Shown here: positions 51,306 to 63,583 of the stretch, one piece after another
Position numbering within the stretch: the stretch's first letter is position 1
Layout of the letters: each line of letters opens with the position of its first letter
NCBI GenBank assembly: GCA_001051155.2
Contig: JYIP02000001.1
Span: 1,860,001-1,924,000 of the forward strand
Origin: Chrysoporthe austroafricana
Taxonomy: Eukaryota; Ascomycota; Sordariomycetes; Diaporthales; Cryphonectriaceae
Direction: 5' to 3'
DNA length: 64,000 nucleotides
Translations under genes and position numbers: made by a program
Notes under the pieces: generated by a model
Databases searched by the model: none
Told to the model about the DNA's origin: nothing
What the model saw: only the letters and a program-made list of their open reading frames with translations

Positions 51306-53476
51306 TTAGACCTCACATGAAAGAAGCCTCGATATTCGAGCTGCCCAAGATCCACTCTGTGTACCTTCACAAGAGCTCCTCAGAGACAACTCGTGACTAC
51401 TCCGGTCTTGCAAGAATTTTGGCCAAGTGTTTGTGAGAACCAGATATTTGACGTTTTTCTCTGCTCGATCGAAGATGGTTTCATCGAAATCTGCCGGGAT
51501 CTCACCCCACTATGATAGATATCTAGTTAGTATTTCGTTGATTACAGATCTTGAGAGGTGCAATAGGGAATTCAAAAAGTGTATGGAGCAACCTTGCAAC
51601 AAGCCTTCCGCTTGCGATAAGGAAATAGAGGTATCGGCGTGGGGGATAGATGCTTACGTATGATATCCTGGCCAGGGACGAACGCAGCTCGATGAGACTC
51701 CCTTTCGACAATATTCGTCTCTCAGAATCCTGTGAAAGCGGCGCAGGTACCTGTTTCACCCAGTCCTGAGTACCGAACGGTGATATGGGGCTGAGAGCGG
51801 GCTCTTCAGTTCCGTATAAGACTCTGGTAGCTCTCCCGAAACTTGCCTGGAGACGCTTCATATCATGAAAAGACAGGTTGACAGGGAATTCGGTCCGCGG
51901 GCTGATGAAGTCCGTGTAAATGTGCAGGGCCCTGGTGTATGCTTCCCGCCTTGCTTCCTCGCTTGGGTCTTCGGGGTAAGCTTTCTTCCACGAAGAAACA
52001 GCTGCCAGGAAGGCTATGTTCTCTCCAGAGAAATCTTTCAGTGCTGAAAAACACCGAAGAGGTTCTGGATTGCTCTCTAACAGGCGTTCCAGCGCGCTCA
52101 TGGTCAGCAGACTCTCGCCCGAGTATGAGGGCGCACGAGACTTCCTGGACGCTGCTGCCTCCTCGAGGAATGTCACAAAAGACCAGGGTTTCTTTGAAGA
52201 ACTCGCGGCCCCAGACGAACTCGTAGCAGTGGAAGATGACGCAGGGTCCTCAGTTGCGTACCTCGACTCCCAAGCAGATATCATGTCGAGAGTCTCCTGT
52301 CGTAGTGATTGGCGCTTGAAGGCCTGCCAACATGGGACAAACACAGTGAAAATCTCCAGCAACATTATTGAGAGCGCAATCCTTTCAAATCTCTGTTAGC
52401 AGTCGCTCGGGCAATTGAATCGGTGCAAACCGTCGACATGGGAACATGTTGGCCAAAGGGATACTCAAAAACAAAATTTTGGGGGGTGGGGGGTGCGGTA
52501 CTCACCATTGTGGAGGTATCCAGTGAGAATTGACAGTTGTCATTGCCGGAACGTATAGTGCAATGAGCCACATCGGTGTGGCTGGTAGACTGTTGGCATC
52601 AATTAGCGAGAATTCTTAGGTCCATCGAAGATGTTCACACTCTCAAACTAACCTGGCAAGGCAGCAAGCAATTGTCTGCAACCTCCAACCAAGGGTGTCA
52701 TGGATTCTTCTTGCTCTCCATAAGATGACAGGCGCCACGATCCAAGACCAAAAGAACTGCCAGACCAACGACGGCCACCTGGTGAGATGATGTGGTAAGC
52801 CGAAGTCACTTCTTATAGCCGGGTTTGATTTGATCCTCACCATTCCCAACCAGTCAGTTGTTTCTGACTAACTTCCCACGGGTCTCCCGAGATTTCGGTG
52901 CCAGGCACACCGAAAGATGGGTGGAATTTCCGAGAGAGTAGGTACATGATGATTGTGAGGAGTATCTGATCAAGTTAGCTGTCTGCTATCGACCATGATT
53001 TCTGGATTGTCACATACCTGGACAAATATGCCAATTCCGACCACGCTGAGTAGTTTGTTCGTGTGGGTCATTCGAATGTTGAAGCACCCCAAGTTCAATG
53101 TCTTCGGAGCACTTCTACCATTTCCAACGCCCTCTTGGACGAATCTCTTCTGCTGTTTGGCCACGTGAAGGAACCGACTGTTTGAGGCGTGGAACAAGGC
53201 AATACCAATTGGCAAGTAGAGCCCCATTATCCAGTATTGCCCTTCCGCAGGAAAGTTCGTCACGGTCGTGCCGATCTGAACCGATGCCCAGTAAACGTGA
53301 AGGAACGCAATGGCCGAAAAGGACAGACCAAGACCACGGACTTTGACCAGCGGCATGCCCCGGCGAGTCCAGAGGAAACCCATGCCAAGGGCTAGGATCA
53401 CAGACCATGAACAGCAAAGTGTGACCCAGAAGATGTTCACGCCAGAGACGTGGATGCTGGGCTTCAGTCCAGCCAT
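51306..53476 (-). CDS. Seven-transmembrane receptor fused to an RGS domain
   Basis: Predicted plasma-membrane receptor that carries its own G-alpha GTPase-accelerating domain, similar in plan to Aspergillus GprK. Six exons: 53476-53018, 52965-52841, 52778-52653, 52589-52506, 52381-51658 and 51509-51306; all phases agree, giving 573 aa. Seven hydrophobic segments run from [19 protein letters not shown] (TM1) through the TM4 segment spanning the exon 1/2 junction ([14 protein letters not shown]), [19 protein letters not shown] (TM5), and [16 protein letters not shown] (TM7). The RGS domain (about 362-540) has [39 protein letters not shown], and after a roughly 50-residue insertion [25 protein letters not shown]. 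The insertion interrupts the RGS fold between helices and spans the last intron. Ligand unknown. Confidence 0.85.
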
Positions 53477-55514
53477 CGTGAACCTTCGGAATGTCGTAGA
53501 TGGTCCAGCATGAGAAGCTGGGGCATCGTCGGGCGAAAAGCGTGTAGCGGTGAAACCGAGGCACGTCACCTTTAACATATACGTCAGGGATCGCATGAAC
53601 TACTATGAAGAGAAGCCATCCCACGATGACCTTGCTGGGACATCCTAGTGACGGCCTGTCAAGGGCCAATTACCTCTTCTAGTTTCTTGTTGACGTGCAC
53701 TGGTGTGCCGGTGTCACTGGCATGTCAAGCATGCTTCCTGGACTTCAGGTGTCGGGGCTCCGCGAGGGACGCCGATTGCAATTTTCGAACAGTAATGTGG
53801 AGGCGAGCACGAGATCTCACGATTGACGCGTTCCACAGCACAGGGCGAAGGTGTTCGGAAAAACGCATCGGGTCCCACGACGACCATGATATTGGAACAA
53901 GATCCATCAATGATCGACCGACCAATCATGCTTAAGATCTTCGCAGGGTGTGATTGCGAGCCGAGGACAAGGGTTGAGACAGTGGAGCTCAAAGCTCACA
54001 GCTGCTCTGTAACCTCGATGAATAAAATTCTGTTGGCGCTCAAACTACTGCAACACTAAGGGGCTACTCCGGAAATACGCTAGATTCCCCTGTGTTCGTT
54101 ACCATCGTGGTTTGCTTTTGGTGGAGCTTAGGTGGAGATGTAGTCTCGAGTTTTCCCATCTTCCGCTACAGGTCCTCTTCACTGGTACGATTGTATCAAG
54201 AACGAATATTCAGTAAGCATCTAAGGCGATCTTAAAGAAGACGCTTGGAGGGATTGAGAATATAAAATGTAATGCTCAGAATTCCGTTGGGCCATGAGAG
54301 TGTTGCTGGTCTTTCCGCCAAGAAAGCCCACTTGGGGCTGTGGTTTGGTATACTCCCCCAGGACATTATCTCGGAGCTGAAGCACACAGGCACGTTGACG
54401 TTACTCTAGCTGCATGTCAATACAGAAGCTGATACTGCCACTTTGCGATCTGGGTCCTTTAATCCAATTGGCAAGAAGGCATGAAAGAATATGGGTTTGA
54501 TGTGTCCCGGTGATAGGACCCTCAGATCTTGGGAGACCTCCCAGATCGACAAAACTATATTATTATTAGTCTGGTTCTTATTCACCTGACCAGCCGCGCC
54601 ACCAGTCGTGAAGACACCAGGTACCGGCTTGTCGCTCGTCTTCGAAGGTGAGTACCGTCGCATTGGTGCACTGTCATGCCACCTGCCTACTTAGATGCCT
54701 ACCTAGGTCCGTGCGAACCAAATCTTTCTACGGCGGCAATTCCTCGTTCATAAGATGCTACCCTTACCATGCGCTATGGTACTGTGTATTTCGCGAGGCT
54801 CCCACGCTCCCTGCGCTCCATGTCGGCCGTCCCGATGCCTTCCTGATTGAGCTCATTTTGCGAAACACCCTGTGCGCCTGTCTTCCTGGAGACCTCGATA
54901 AGGTTTTGCGAAGACGATCGGGAATCAAGCGGATCTGCATGCTGAGTGAATGGTAAAAATTGGCCAGACAAATGGCGGAGACCCTGTGAATTTCCGAACC
55001 TTGCACGCATGCTACGTAGCATTGCTCATCTTTGTTATTTTAACTTTCGCCTGCCTGGTGAGAAGAGGCTAGACTCGTTCGTGGGCTTCGATAATGGATC
55101 TCTGCAAGCTTCGTTCCCACGCCCTGGGCCCAGTATCCTGGAATACACTAGCTCCAGATCTTTCTAAAAGTACACTCTGCAAATTCCGATCGACATGGGT
55201 GACGTCAAGACATTGGCAGCTATTGAGTAAATCGCCAGCATCAGTGAGCCTGTCTAGCTCAAACGTGGCCACGACTTGGATCATTTCCCGCGTTGTACAA
55301 TAACGGATCCGTTGCGGCTCTTCAGCTCGTGCTTACCGAGTACAGTAGCGGCTAGGGCCGCTCAAACATTGATCGACCTGTCGAGTTTGCTCCAACTTCT
55401 TGTGGCTGTGGCCCATATGCTGGTCAGCACTATGCAGCATCCATGCCAACCTGCTCAATTATTTGACGGATGTGCTACCGATGAGAATTCACTATCTACA
55501 GACAACCTTGGAAT
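53477..55514. other. 2-kb spacer
   Basis: Upstream region of the receptor and 3' side of the alpha-glucosidase. Only short frames; no repeat or RNA gene recognised. Confidence 0.45.
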
Positions 55515-58500
55515 TTACAAACCCTCCAGCACCACCTCAAACCTTTCAGTCAACGGCTTGGAGATATTGAAACTCAAAGCGCCGCTCGCCTCATCGAGAC
55601 TCACAATGCTATCCATCCCGCTGATGTTCACATTGGACTCAGCGCCGGACGATGCGTACCCGAGGATGGTGATATTGGAGACCACGACCCCGACCCCGTA
55701 CCCAAACGTCCCGTCAGCCACCAGTGTCCCATTGGCGTAGTCGAACTGCACGAGCGTGGTCCCGTTCTGCTCCAGACTAACCCCGTCGTCGAGATACAGC
55801 TGCCCGCTTGCCGTACCGTTGCGGCCGAGGACGATGAGCAGCTCGAAATCCTTCTCGCGCAGCTCTGTCGTCGTCATGGCCGACTCGACACGCAGAGGGA
55901 CGATGGCGCCGCCTCTGAGGTAGAGCGGAATGTCCGTTAGGCCCTGGTCCGTCACCGTGATGTAGTCCGCTGTCCCCTGGACCGGCTTGAACGTGTACCA
56001 GTCGTAGAAAATGTCGTCTGGCAGGTACACATCGACGCTGGTGGCATCCTCCTCGGTCACCGGAGCAACGAGCAGAGCATCGCCGTAGAAGTATTGCATG
56101 TCTAAACCGAACGTAGCCTCATCTTCAGGATAGAGGTAGAACATCGGGTTAATCAGCGGGGTCCCATCCACTGTCTGCTGATGCATGGCGGTATAGATAT
56201 AATCCAGAAGCCGGTACCGTATATCAATAACCTTGCGCGCTGCCTCTGCAACAGTTTCCCACTGATAGTACTCTTGTGAGATGACGGGCGGGTAAGCGTT
56301 GTGGTTCCGGTAGAAGGGGCTGAAGGCACCGAGCATGGCCCACCGGGCGCAGAGCTGCTCAGTCGTGTCGTCTCCGTATCCGCACACATCGGATCCGACC
56401 ATGGGGATCTGGTAGATGGATGCAAAAGCCATCATCATCGCAATTGATCTTTGATAGTGTGGCCAGTCGCTCAGGTTGTCGCCAAGCCAGTGCCCAGCCT
56501 TGGCCCCCGCGCCAGCAAACGTCGATCGGGTGATGATCATGGGTCGCAGGGAGGGACGGCGGGCGAGCATGGCGTCGCGGGACGCGGCTGACATCATGGT
56601 CCCGTACAGATTATGGGTATCGTACATAGCGAGGCCATTTTGGTGGATCAAGTCAGTATTCACCGTGAGGTTCGATAAGCCACCCTCCGCTGCATTCCAG
56701 GATGGAAGGTAGGCGGCGTAGTTGTGGATGGCATACTTCGGGTAGAGGAGGTCGCGTCCAGGGAGACCAAGCTGCTGACCCGGCTCTTGGCGTGGTGTGA
56801 GAACGAGATGATCCAAGCTTAGGCCACGAGGGAATCCTGCCGTCTCGACATGGACAGCGTTGTGACCTAGGCCCCTAGATTGTATGCTTGTTGTTTCATT
56901 TGTCGTTGCATTGCAATCCGTTCCGGGCGGTTGGAAATCACATGGCCAACCAGGTAAAGGACGGGGCCAGGTACGAAGTGCAGGGGGCGCCGGAGGATAG
57001 CCGTCCGCCGCAGCTTGTTGAGCTGCATTGTCACATGGGAAATCTGATTATCCTCAGCAACGCGTCTCGAGAACAGTGGAAAGCCCAGGCTGAGTCCACG
57101 TCATTAGAAACACTTACCGCAAGCAAAGTTCGAAGGCTCATTCATGTCAATCCAGAGAGCATCGATATTGACTCCAGACTCAGGGCTGAAGAATATCGCA
57201 AACTCGTTGTCCCAGTAGAGCGTGATGTTTGAGGAGAACCAATCCGGGAATACAGTAACACCTGGCCAAACAACACCCTGCCAGATTGAGCCGTTAGACC
57301 GGAGCAAGAAGATATTATCTTCGACACCACGTTGGAAAGGAGCGTAGCTATTGTAGGCCACGCCAGGATCGACTAGAGGATTGCAGTATTAGCGACGGCG
57401 ACTGTACATGAACGTCGACATATGAAAAGGGGAGCGGGAGCGGGAGAGGTCTGCGTAGATCACTAGAGAGAATCACACACCCATCATAATATAATGTTGA
57501 TCATGGCTGTGAAGATGATCCACGAGCTGCTGCATCATATTGAGGGGAAACCTCTGCGGGTCCAGCGAGAACACTTTTCGCAAGTCCATGTAATCGATAT
57601 CAGTCCACATAGTTTCGAGTGGAATGTTTGCGTTGGAGTAATTTTGCACCACCTCAGCAACATTGTACACGTCCTGGTATCCATATCGACATTGATGGAA
57701 CCCAAGGCCCCAGTAGGGCTGCATAGCAGGCAACCCAACAAGGTCAGCGTACTGCCTCGCAACATCCACTGGTCCAGGCCCGGCGATGAAATAGAAATCG
57801 AGCACCCCTCCGAGGGTATTATACTCGAGGTATTGCCCAGACTCATCTGTACTATTAATGAAGACGTCCATGCCGTTGGAGTTCAAAAAGAACACGCCAT
57901 GTGTCCCATTCACGCCCCGGTGGTCAAAGTAGATAGGGTGGTTCCCGTATAGATTCTCCCCATTGGGAGTGCCGTAAGCATCGCGGCTCCATAGTGTGCG
58001 AATATAGTTGGTCGTGTTAAGACGGAAGGTATCCGAGTGCTCACCGAGCCCATAGATGTTAGGATTTTCCGGAAGCCGGGTGCGCAGCCGCAGATACTGC
58101 GTCTCGAACACCAGGCTAGCGGCCGAAGTATCGAAGAGGATTTCTCCCGTGTCACTGCGGGATACGATGAAAGAAAAGGGCGACTCGGTGTAGTTGAAAC
58201 TCAAGGCGGCGTCTGTAACCCCTTGCGAGCCATTGGGCCGGGTGAAGATAGATTCCGGTACCTGATACACCGAGTTTGCTGCGTCTTGGATCTTGACATG
58301 TAGACGTGTAGCAGTCTCGTAGGTGACTTCTAGCGTCAGGTTCTGCAAGTCGACCCCGTAAGTATTGCATGCGGCTCCCGCCAGTGATAGATCAGCCGAG
58401 AGACCCGTGGAGGTGATCTGCACGTTCGACGCCTCGTAGCCTGGGCATCCTGTCAGAGCGCTGTCGCCGGGATAGTCCCTTGTGTCCAGGAACTCTGAGG

Positions 58501-58558
58501 ACGAGTCTGCCGCGATGAAGGTGGAGAAAAACCAGATGAGAAGAGCTGCCTTTGCCAT
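55515..58558 (-). CDS. Secreted alpha-glucosidase, GH31
   Basis: Extracellular retaining enzyme that releases glucose from maltose and malto-oligosaccharides or starch ends. Three exons: 58558-57481, 57372-57118 and 57043-55515; 953 aa, the usual size of fungal agdA-type enzymes. Signal peptide [20 protein letters not shown], so the start at 58558 is preferred to the ATG at 58612. Catalytic nucleophile Asp435 in [12 protein letters not shown]; acid/base Asp633 in [11 protein letters not shown]. Other GH31 landmarks: [40 protein letters not shown] and [14 protein letters not shown]. Many N-glycosylation sequons (NGT, NLT, NAT, NIT). Intron 2 precedes a Pro/Ala-rich linker where homologues also vary. 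Induction by maltose or starch is usual for the family; no promoter site was found. Confidence 0.93.
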
Positions 58559-59393
58559 CGCAACAGATGAACACCGAGACGGTACGCAAATACTGCTGAC
58601 TGACTGACGCACCTGAGATCTTGACAGGCGGCTAAATCAGTAGGCCTGTTCGCTTTATACTGCTCCACTGTACGGATTTGGAGTACTGGATGCGACGGGG
58701 TACTTGAAAGCAAAAATTGGCTCTGCAAGGTTTTGCCCCTCCTGAACGCGATCCGCAACTGTCCGCAGGATTCCCCTCACCTAGGCGTGCCAGGCTGCTA
58801 GGTAGTGCCGCCATCCCTCGGGTTCAGGATCGTTAAGAGGACATGATCGTCATATTGAGTAAATCCTATCTCGCTGCAGGATGCATTTACAACTTCTTGA
58901 CCGTGTACTATGGTATGGGTAAGGCTTGTGTTGGATAAGACTACCTATATACTTAGGGAGGTTGTCGAGAGCAAGGTCCTGCTATCACCCGATCATCCGG
59001 CTAACTCCACTCGCCTCATGCATATGCATATAAGGATTCGAGCGAAATGAGGCCGGGTATCAGAAGCCAGACCCCACAATACGGCATCCTCACCGTGGAT
59101 GCCGAGAGAAATGACACGTCCACGGTCCTCACCAGCGTTGCAGTGGTATGCGCTCTTAGGGAGTAATGAAGATATATTTTCCTGAAATCCTGAACGTCGT
59201 GCTTCCAAATATAGACTGGCAACAAAACATACGGTAGTCTCGATGAGACCATATTTGGACAGAAAGAGCCAAAAGGAATTGTCGCAGCTGTAAACATAGT
59301 GATCACTCCCAGCTGACTGGGAATGACCATACTACACGGTCTCGCACAGAAACCCATCTACCTGGGGGCCCAACCCATAGGCTATTGTGACCA
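58559..59393. other. Alpha-glucosidase promoter region
   Basis: Upstream of the alpha-glucosidase and downstream of the AAA ATPase copy, both minus strand. No gene seen. Confidence 0.45.
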
Positions 59394-62300
59394 TCACGAT
59401 CTCTCCTCAGCTCCTGGACTGTCCATATACGAGTCGTTGCGGGCACGCTCATTCTGCGCCTTCCTTGCTTCATCCAGCCCACTAATGGAGGTGAGGTACC
59501 TCCTGAAAGCCGCTGTCATCTCACAGACCTTTCGAAAGTCTTCAGCCTCTAGACACGCTCTTTCGCCCTCCTCCTTCTCTTCCGGTTTGAGTTGCAGGAA
59601 TCGATACTCTGCAAACGCCACGGCAGTTTGAAATGCTACATGAAAAGCATTAGTCCAACATCCTGGGCTAGGTAGATGTGTGAAGGAAGCGAGGCTCACC
59701 ATTTCGGATCTCTCTTCCATTCCATTCGATGTCCCTCATGTCTGGGTCACCAAAGACGTATTTCTTTGCCCCGGGATCGATCTTCATGTCCTTGCGTCGT
59801 TCTTTTTCCAGCTTGTTGAAGAATTGTGTCCAAACCTGTTTCCGTTCGACATCGGAGAACTTGTTGAAGTGAATCACACAATGGATGCGGGATATGAAAG
59901 CATCGTCGAAATGGCCCACTCGATTAGTTGTCAGGAAAATAATACCGCGATAGTATTCAATCGTTCGTAAGAAGACTGTGCCACTTTAGTCTTTACCAGA
60001 GATCTGGCATCAATGCCCCACAAACTTTGGAACATGATAAGCGAAGATTGAGGGCTATAGTGTGCCCAATAGAGCTACACACACAGGAGAGATCACTAAC
60101 CAGAAACCAAGCTGTTTCTTTGTAGATCAGACAGTGATCTCTTCTCTAAGAAGACATCAGCTTCGTCGAGGAGCATGATAGCACCCCATCGCTCCGCTAA
60201 GCGAAACCATTGCGATAGTTTGCTTTCTGCCGTCACTTCATTCGTGCCAATGTCGCCACAAGTTAATGCAAGCAATGGCCGACGTGTTACTTCCGCAATG
60301 CACTCGGCAGTCTGAGAAAAGCGATCATAAGTTTTGAAATACATCGCGTTGTAGATGACTTGCTTACGTATGTTTTGCCAACCCCAGGGCTACCATGCAG
60401 TAAGAAGATCTGGCCTTCGCCCTTGTTCTTGATGAAATCCGCCGTCCACGGCGGAGGTATCTTGCCATCGACTAAATGTCGGTCCGTGTATCTAGAAACC
60501 AGAGCTCTGATCAACGTCTTCCTCTCCTCTTGCATGACGAGGTTGTCAATAGCGTCGTTGTTGAAGACAGCGTCCTAGCAGCAGACAACATCGAGCAGCA
60601 CTGCGAAGACACATGATAAGCTGGCGTCCAATAGTAGCTATGATTGCTATATGATACAATGTAGTTCAAGTCGGGGCTCTGCTAAGACATTGAATGTGAA
60701 TTGCACTTACTCCATTTCCTGGCTCTCAGATCAAAGCCGATTACGTCTTGAGGGCACATTAGATAACGGGACATGTCCTTCTCTCCTGTCCTAGCGTCGA
60801 TGAGTTCAAGGGTTTTTTAACCGTCCAGGGTGATATTATCGTATTCTGCCCATGGTCCATCTGGGTTTGCTGGTCCATCTCCCTGATTGGGCGGGTCATC
60901 CGGAAATTGCCTTGGCTTTAGCTGTTCTTTTGGCCTTGGCTGTAGTATCATTGAATCCTGTACCATCCCGATCCGTGGTGGCAAAAGGTCTTCACGGTAG
61001 TCAGAGTGCCAGGTGCTATCCCGAGGAGGAGCTAAATGATGGTATATCACCGGGTCGATGATAGCTCTTCCCTGCTGAAAGAGTGTGACGGTTAATTTCT
61101 TAGACTTAGGTAGCTGGAAGAGCGGAGGTGGCAGTTGGGACTCTTACACACTCAGCCTTTTCTGCGAGGGGTTTCCCTTTATAATCAACCTGACACCCAG
61201 ATAGGAGTTTCCAGTATTTCTCTCCTCGAGCGATGAGAGCGTCCCGCAGTAGCCCAGAGTCCTCTCTATCCATGAGATCGAAGGGACATAGGTCTAGCTC
61301 TGTGACTCGCCGTTCGCCATCAAAGGGCTGAAAGACGTACCTTTTCTCCCATCGACCGAGTTTGACTCCATCAAATCCTAAAGTCCAGAACGCGACAGTC
61401 ATGGGACGAGATCGACTTGGGATATAATCTTTCCATTGGACGGATATCACTACCCCAGCGGTACTTCTTCGCCCCGAGATATCCCGATGGTAGACCTTGG
61501 TTCCTGGCTTGAACAAAAGCCAGAGCATCTGGAAGGTGGCAACTGCTGGGACCCGTTGATGTCGTGTGGTTTCAATGCGTACTTCGTCAAGATTATCTGG
61601 TTCAATTGCCTCTCGGAGGATGTTGAGGTGATCGTACGTCTCCTAGTCACAAGGCTCGAGGTCGCCAAATGTTGGGAGTGCCAGGTTCTCGTTCCCAGCG
61701 TACTCTTCTGACCCAGGACATGTCCTTTGGTAGGCTCTGATGTCCTCTCTATAGTGGTGGAACACACTGTAGGGCTGGGGTATCGTCAAGAACATGCCAC
61801 CCAGATCGAGGCCCGGATAATACGCGATCATTTTTTTCAAGGTATCGATGATTCGTCTGCTTCTGATGACCACTTCCTTGCCTGCATATCTTACCACAAC
61901 GGCCGAGCTCGAAAGAATCTGGGATGTGTTTAAGTAGCTCCGGGTCCTAAGGTAGTTGGCATACATATTTGTGCTCACGATTGTGGTGATGTCGACGATT
62001 GCGTCAGATCTGTCAGACATGTCGAATTTCCTGCGGTCTCGGTGAATATCTAGCATCTCGTGCCAAGGCTGCACAAACATAGTCTCGCCTTTCCTATCTA
62101 GAAAACGGTTCGAATACCGTATTCGAGGATTTGATTGTGCCTGAGGCTCTGCTTGCTGAGACTCTGCTTGCGAAGGCTCGGAGGTCTCCGAGCTGGAATC
62201 TAAGTCTTCAGCTTGCTGAGTTGGCTGTTGCAGATTTTGCTGGCAAGATGGACATTTGTAGATGCGCCAACCGACCAACTCTGCATGGCTGCGTAGGCCG

Positions 62301-62611
62301 ACTTTACACCAAAGGAGGGCTGAGGGATCGCTCATCTGGCCCCGAATCTCCCTTGGTTTGCCCTCGAAGGGTTCGATAGGTTGGCCGGCTGTTCGTGAAA
62401 GTGTCTCGATATCTTTGCCCTCTTGGTTTTGGTCATGGCTGGTAGGCTCGACCATAGGGGAGAGGGTGGAAAGCCATCCTGATTCGGCATCTTTGGGGTC
62501 ATTCTCGAGCTGTTCCCGACTCCTGGATGCAGCTGTTTCGTCAGCACCTTCTTGCGTCTTCAGCGGTATGCCAGCGCCGGTCGCGGGTTCAACTTCGTTA
62601 ACCTCTGGCAT
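59394..62611 (-). pseudogene. AAA ATPase with DUF7025-type region, frame broken by stop codons
   Basis: Member of a fungal multi-copy AAA ATPase family of unknown role. Proposed pieces: 62611 to about 61148, 61074 to about 60690, then about 60592-60368, 60311-60101, 59975-59700 and 59635-59394. Large N-terminal region with Gln/Glu-rich low complexity (PTQQAEDLDSSSETSEPSQA), a DUF7025-like part (WTLGFDGVKLGRWEKRYVF), and an AAA module with Walker A HGSPGVGKTYTAE, Walker B IMLLDEADVFLEKRS, sensor IIFLTTNRVGHFDDAF and arginine-rich ISRIH. Splice sites around the AAA core are intact. However TAG (61645-61643), TAA (60819-60817) and apparently TAG (60577-60575) lie in frame between family-like segments. 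Each is one CpA-to-TpA step from CAG or CAA. If the first were spliced out by a 54-nt intron (61650-61597), the second remains unexplained. Confidence 0.7.
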
Positions 62612-63583
62612 GGTTTGAAGCAGCTTGAAATTGAGATGTAGAGCATATACGAAGCCTGGGCACTATTATCAGCTGTGAAGCGTAGGAATCCAAGGTAAGG
62701 GTGCGTCTCGGGAGAAGTGAGCTAAGAGGGTTTTCATGTCTACAGTCGAAGGAGGGCCGACTTACTGCAGAGCACCAACGATACAAAAGGGCACAAATGA
62801 ACCCTCTAAAATTATCAGGGCAATTCAAGATTCGTTCGGCACGAACTTGTCATCACGGATATTTAGGGACGAGAAAGCTAATTTCAACAACGATGATTTG
62901 AAGGATTAGATTCATATGAATTTGACGGGACCACCCGCTTCACCGGGCGAGTTGGGACCTTGGAAGTCATCTTACCACGCAGTATTATAGTAGTGACTAT
63001 AAAAGCCATTCCATCTGTTAGGTCTGCTAGCTGAGGTGTCGAGAGGCACAAAACAAGTCAGCCCTTAGCTCCAAGCGGGTGGGACAGTTGCCGAAAACGT
63101 ACGGGTAAGGCTACCAATTCAGAGGCTCTCCCTACCTCCAAAGGTGTCAATTGAGGCTCGACACCACCGGGCTGACCACCATCGCATCTAGCGAAATGAG
63201 ACTATTTGTTTTAGTGGAAGATGTACCAAATCGCGTGGGTCAAAGTTGGTGTAAGAACACTCACCGACGTAACATCGAAACTTCGGTATAGAAACTAAGA
63301 AATGTAATTGGTTCAATGTCAAGTTCGGGAGGTATCGTGCTGAAGAGATGACCTAGATACTCGGCGCCTTATCTGACAGCGTCATGCACGCCATTTGTTT
63401 GGGTGACTTTGTGTTCCGATTCTTCTTCGGGATCTAGACGTGCCCATATCCCGGTCATTCATTTCTCTTTTCAACCACGAGATCAGTGCATAAGCCGAGT
63501 CCAAAGCACAACCTCGGAAGGTCGTGACCTTCATGACACTCATGCTCAGAAGCGTCCAGTAAAAGAAAACGGAAGAATGAAAA
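62612..63583. other. Divergent spacer
   Basis: Between the AAA ATPase copy (minus) and the edge gene (plus); would hold both promoters. Nothing coding seen. Confidence 0.45.

Noticed and set aside
60785..60820. 36-nt intron that would remove the TAA of the AAA gene
   Set aside because: Too short for normal fungal introns and would delete the family-like ELIDARTG segment.
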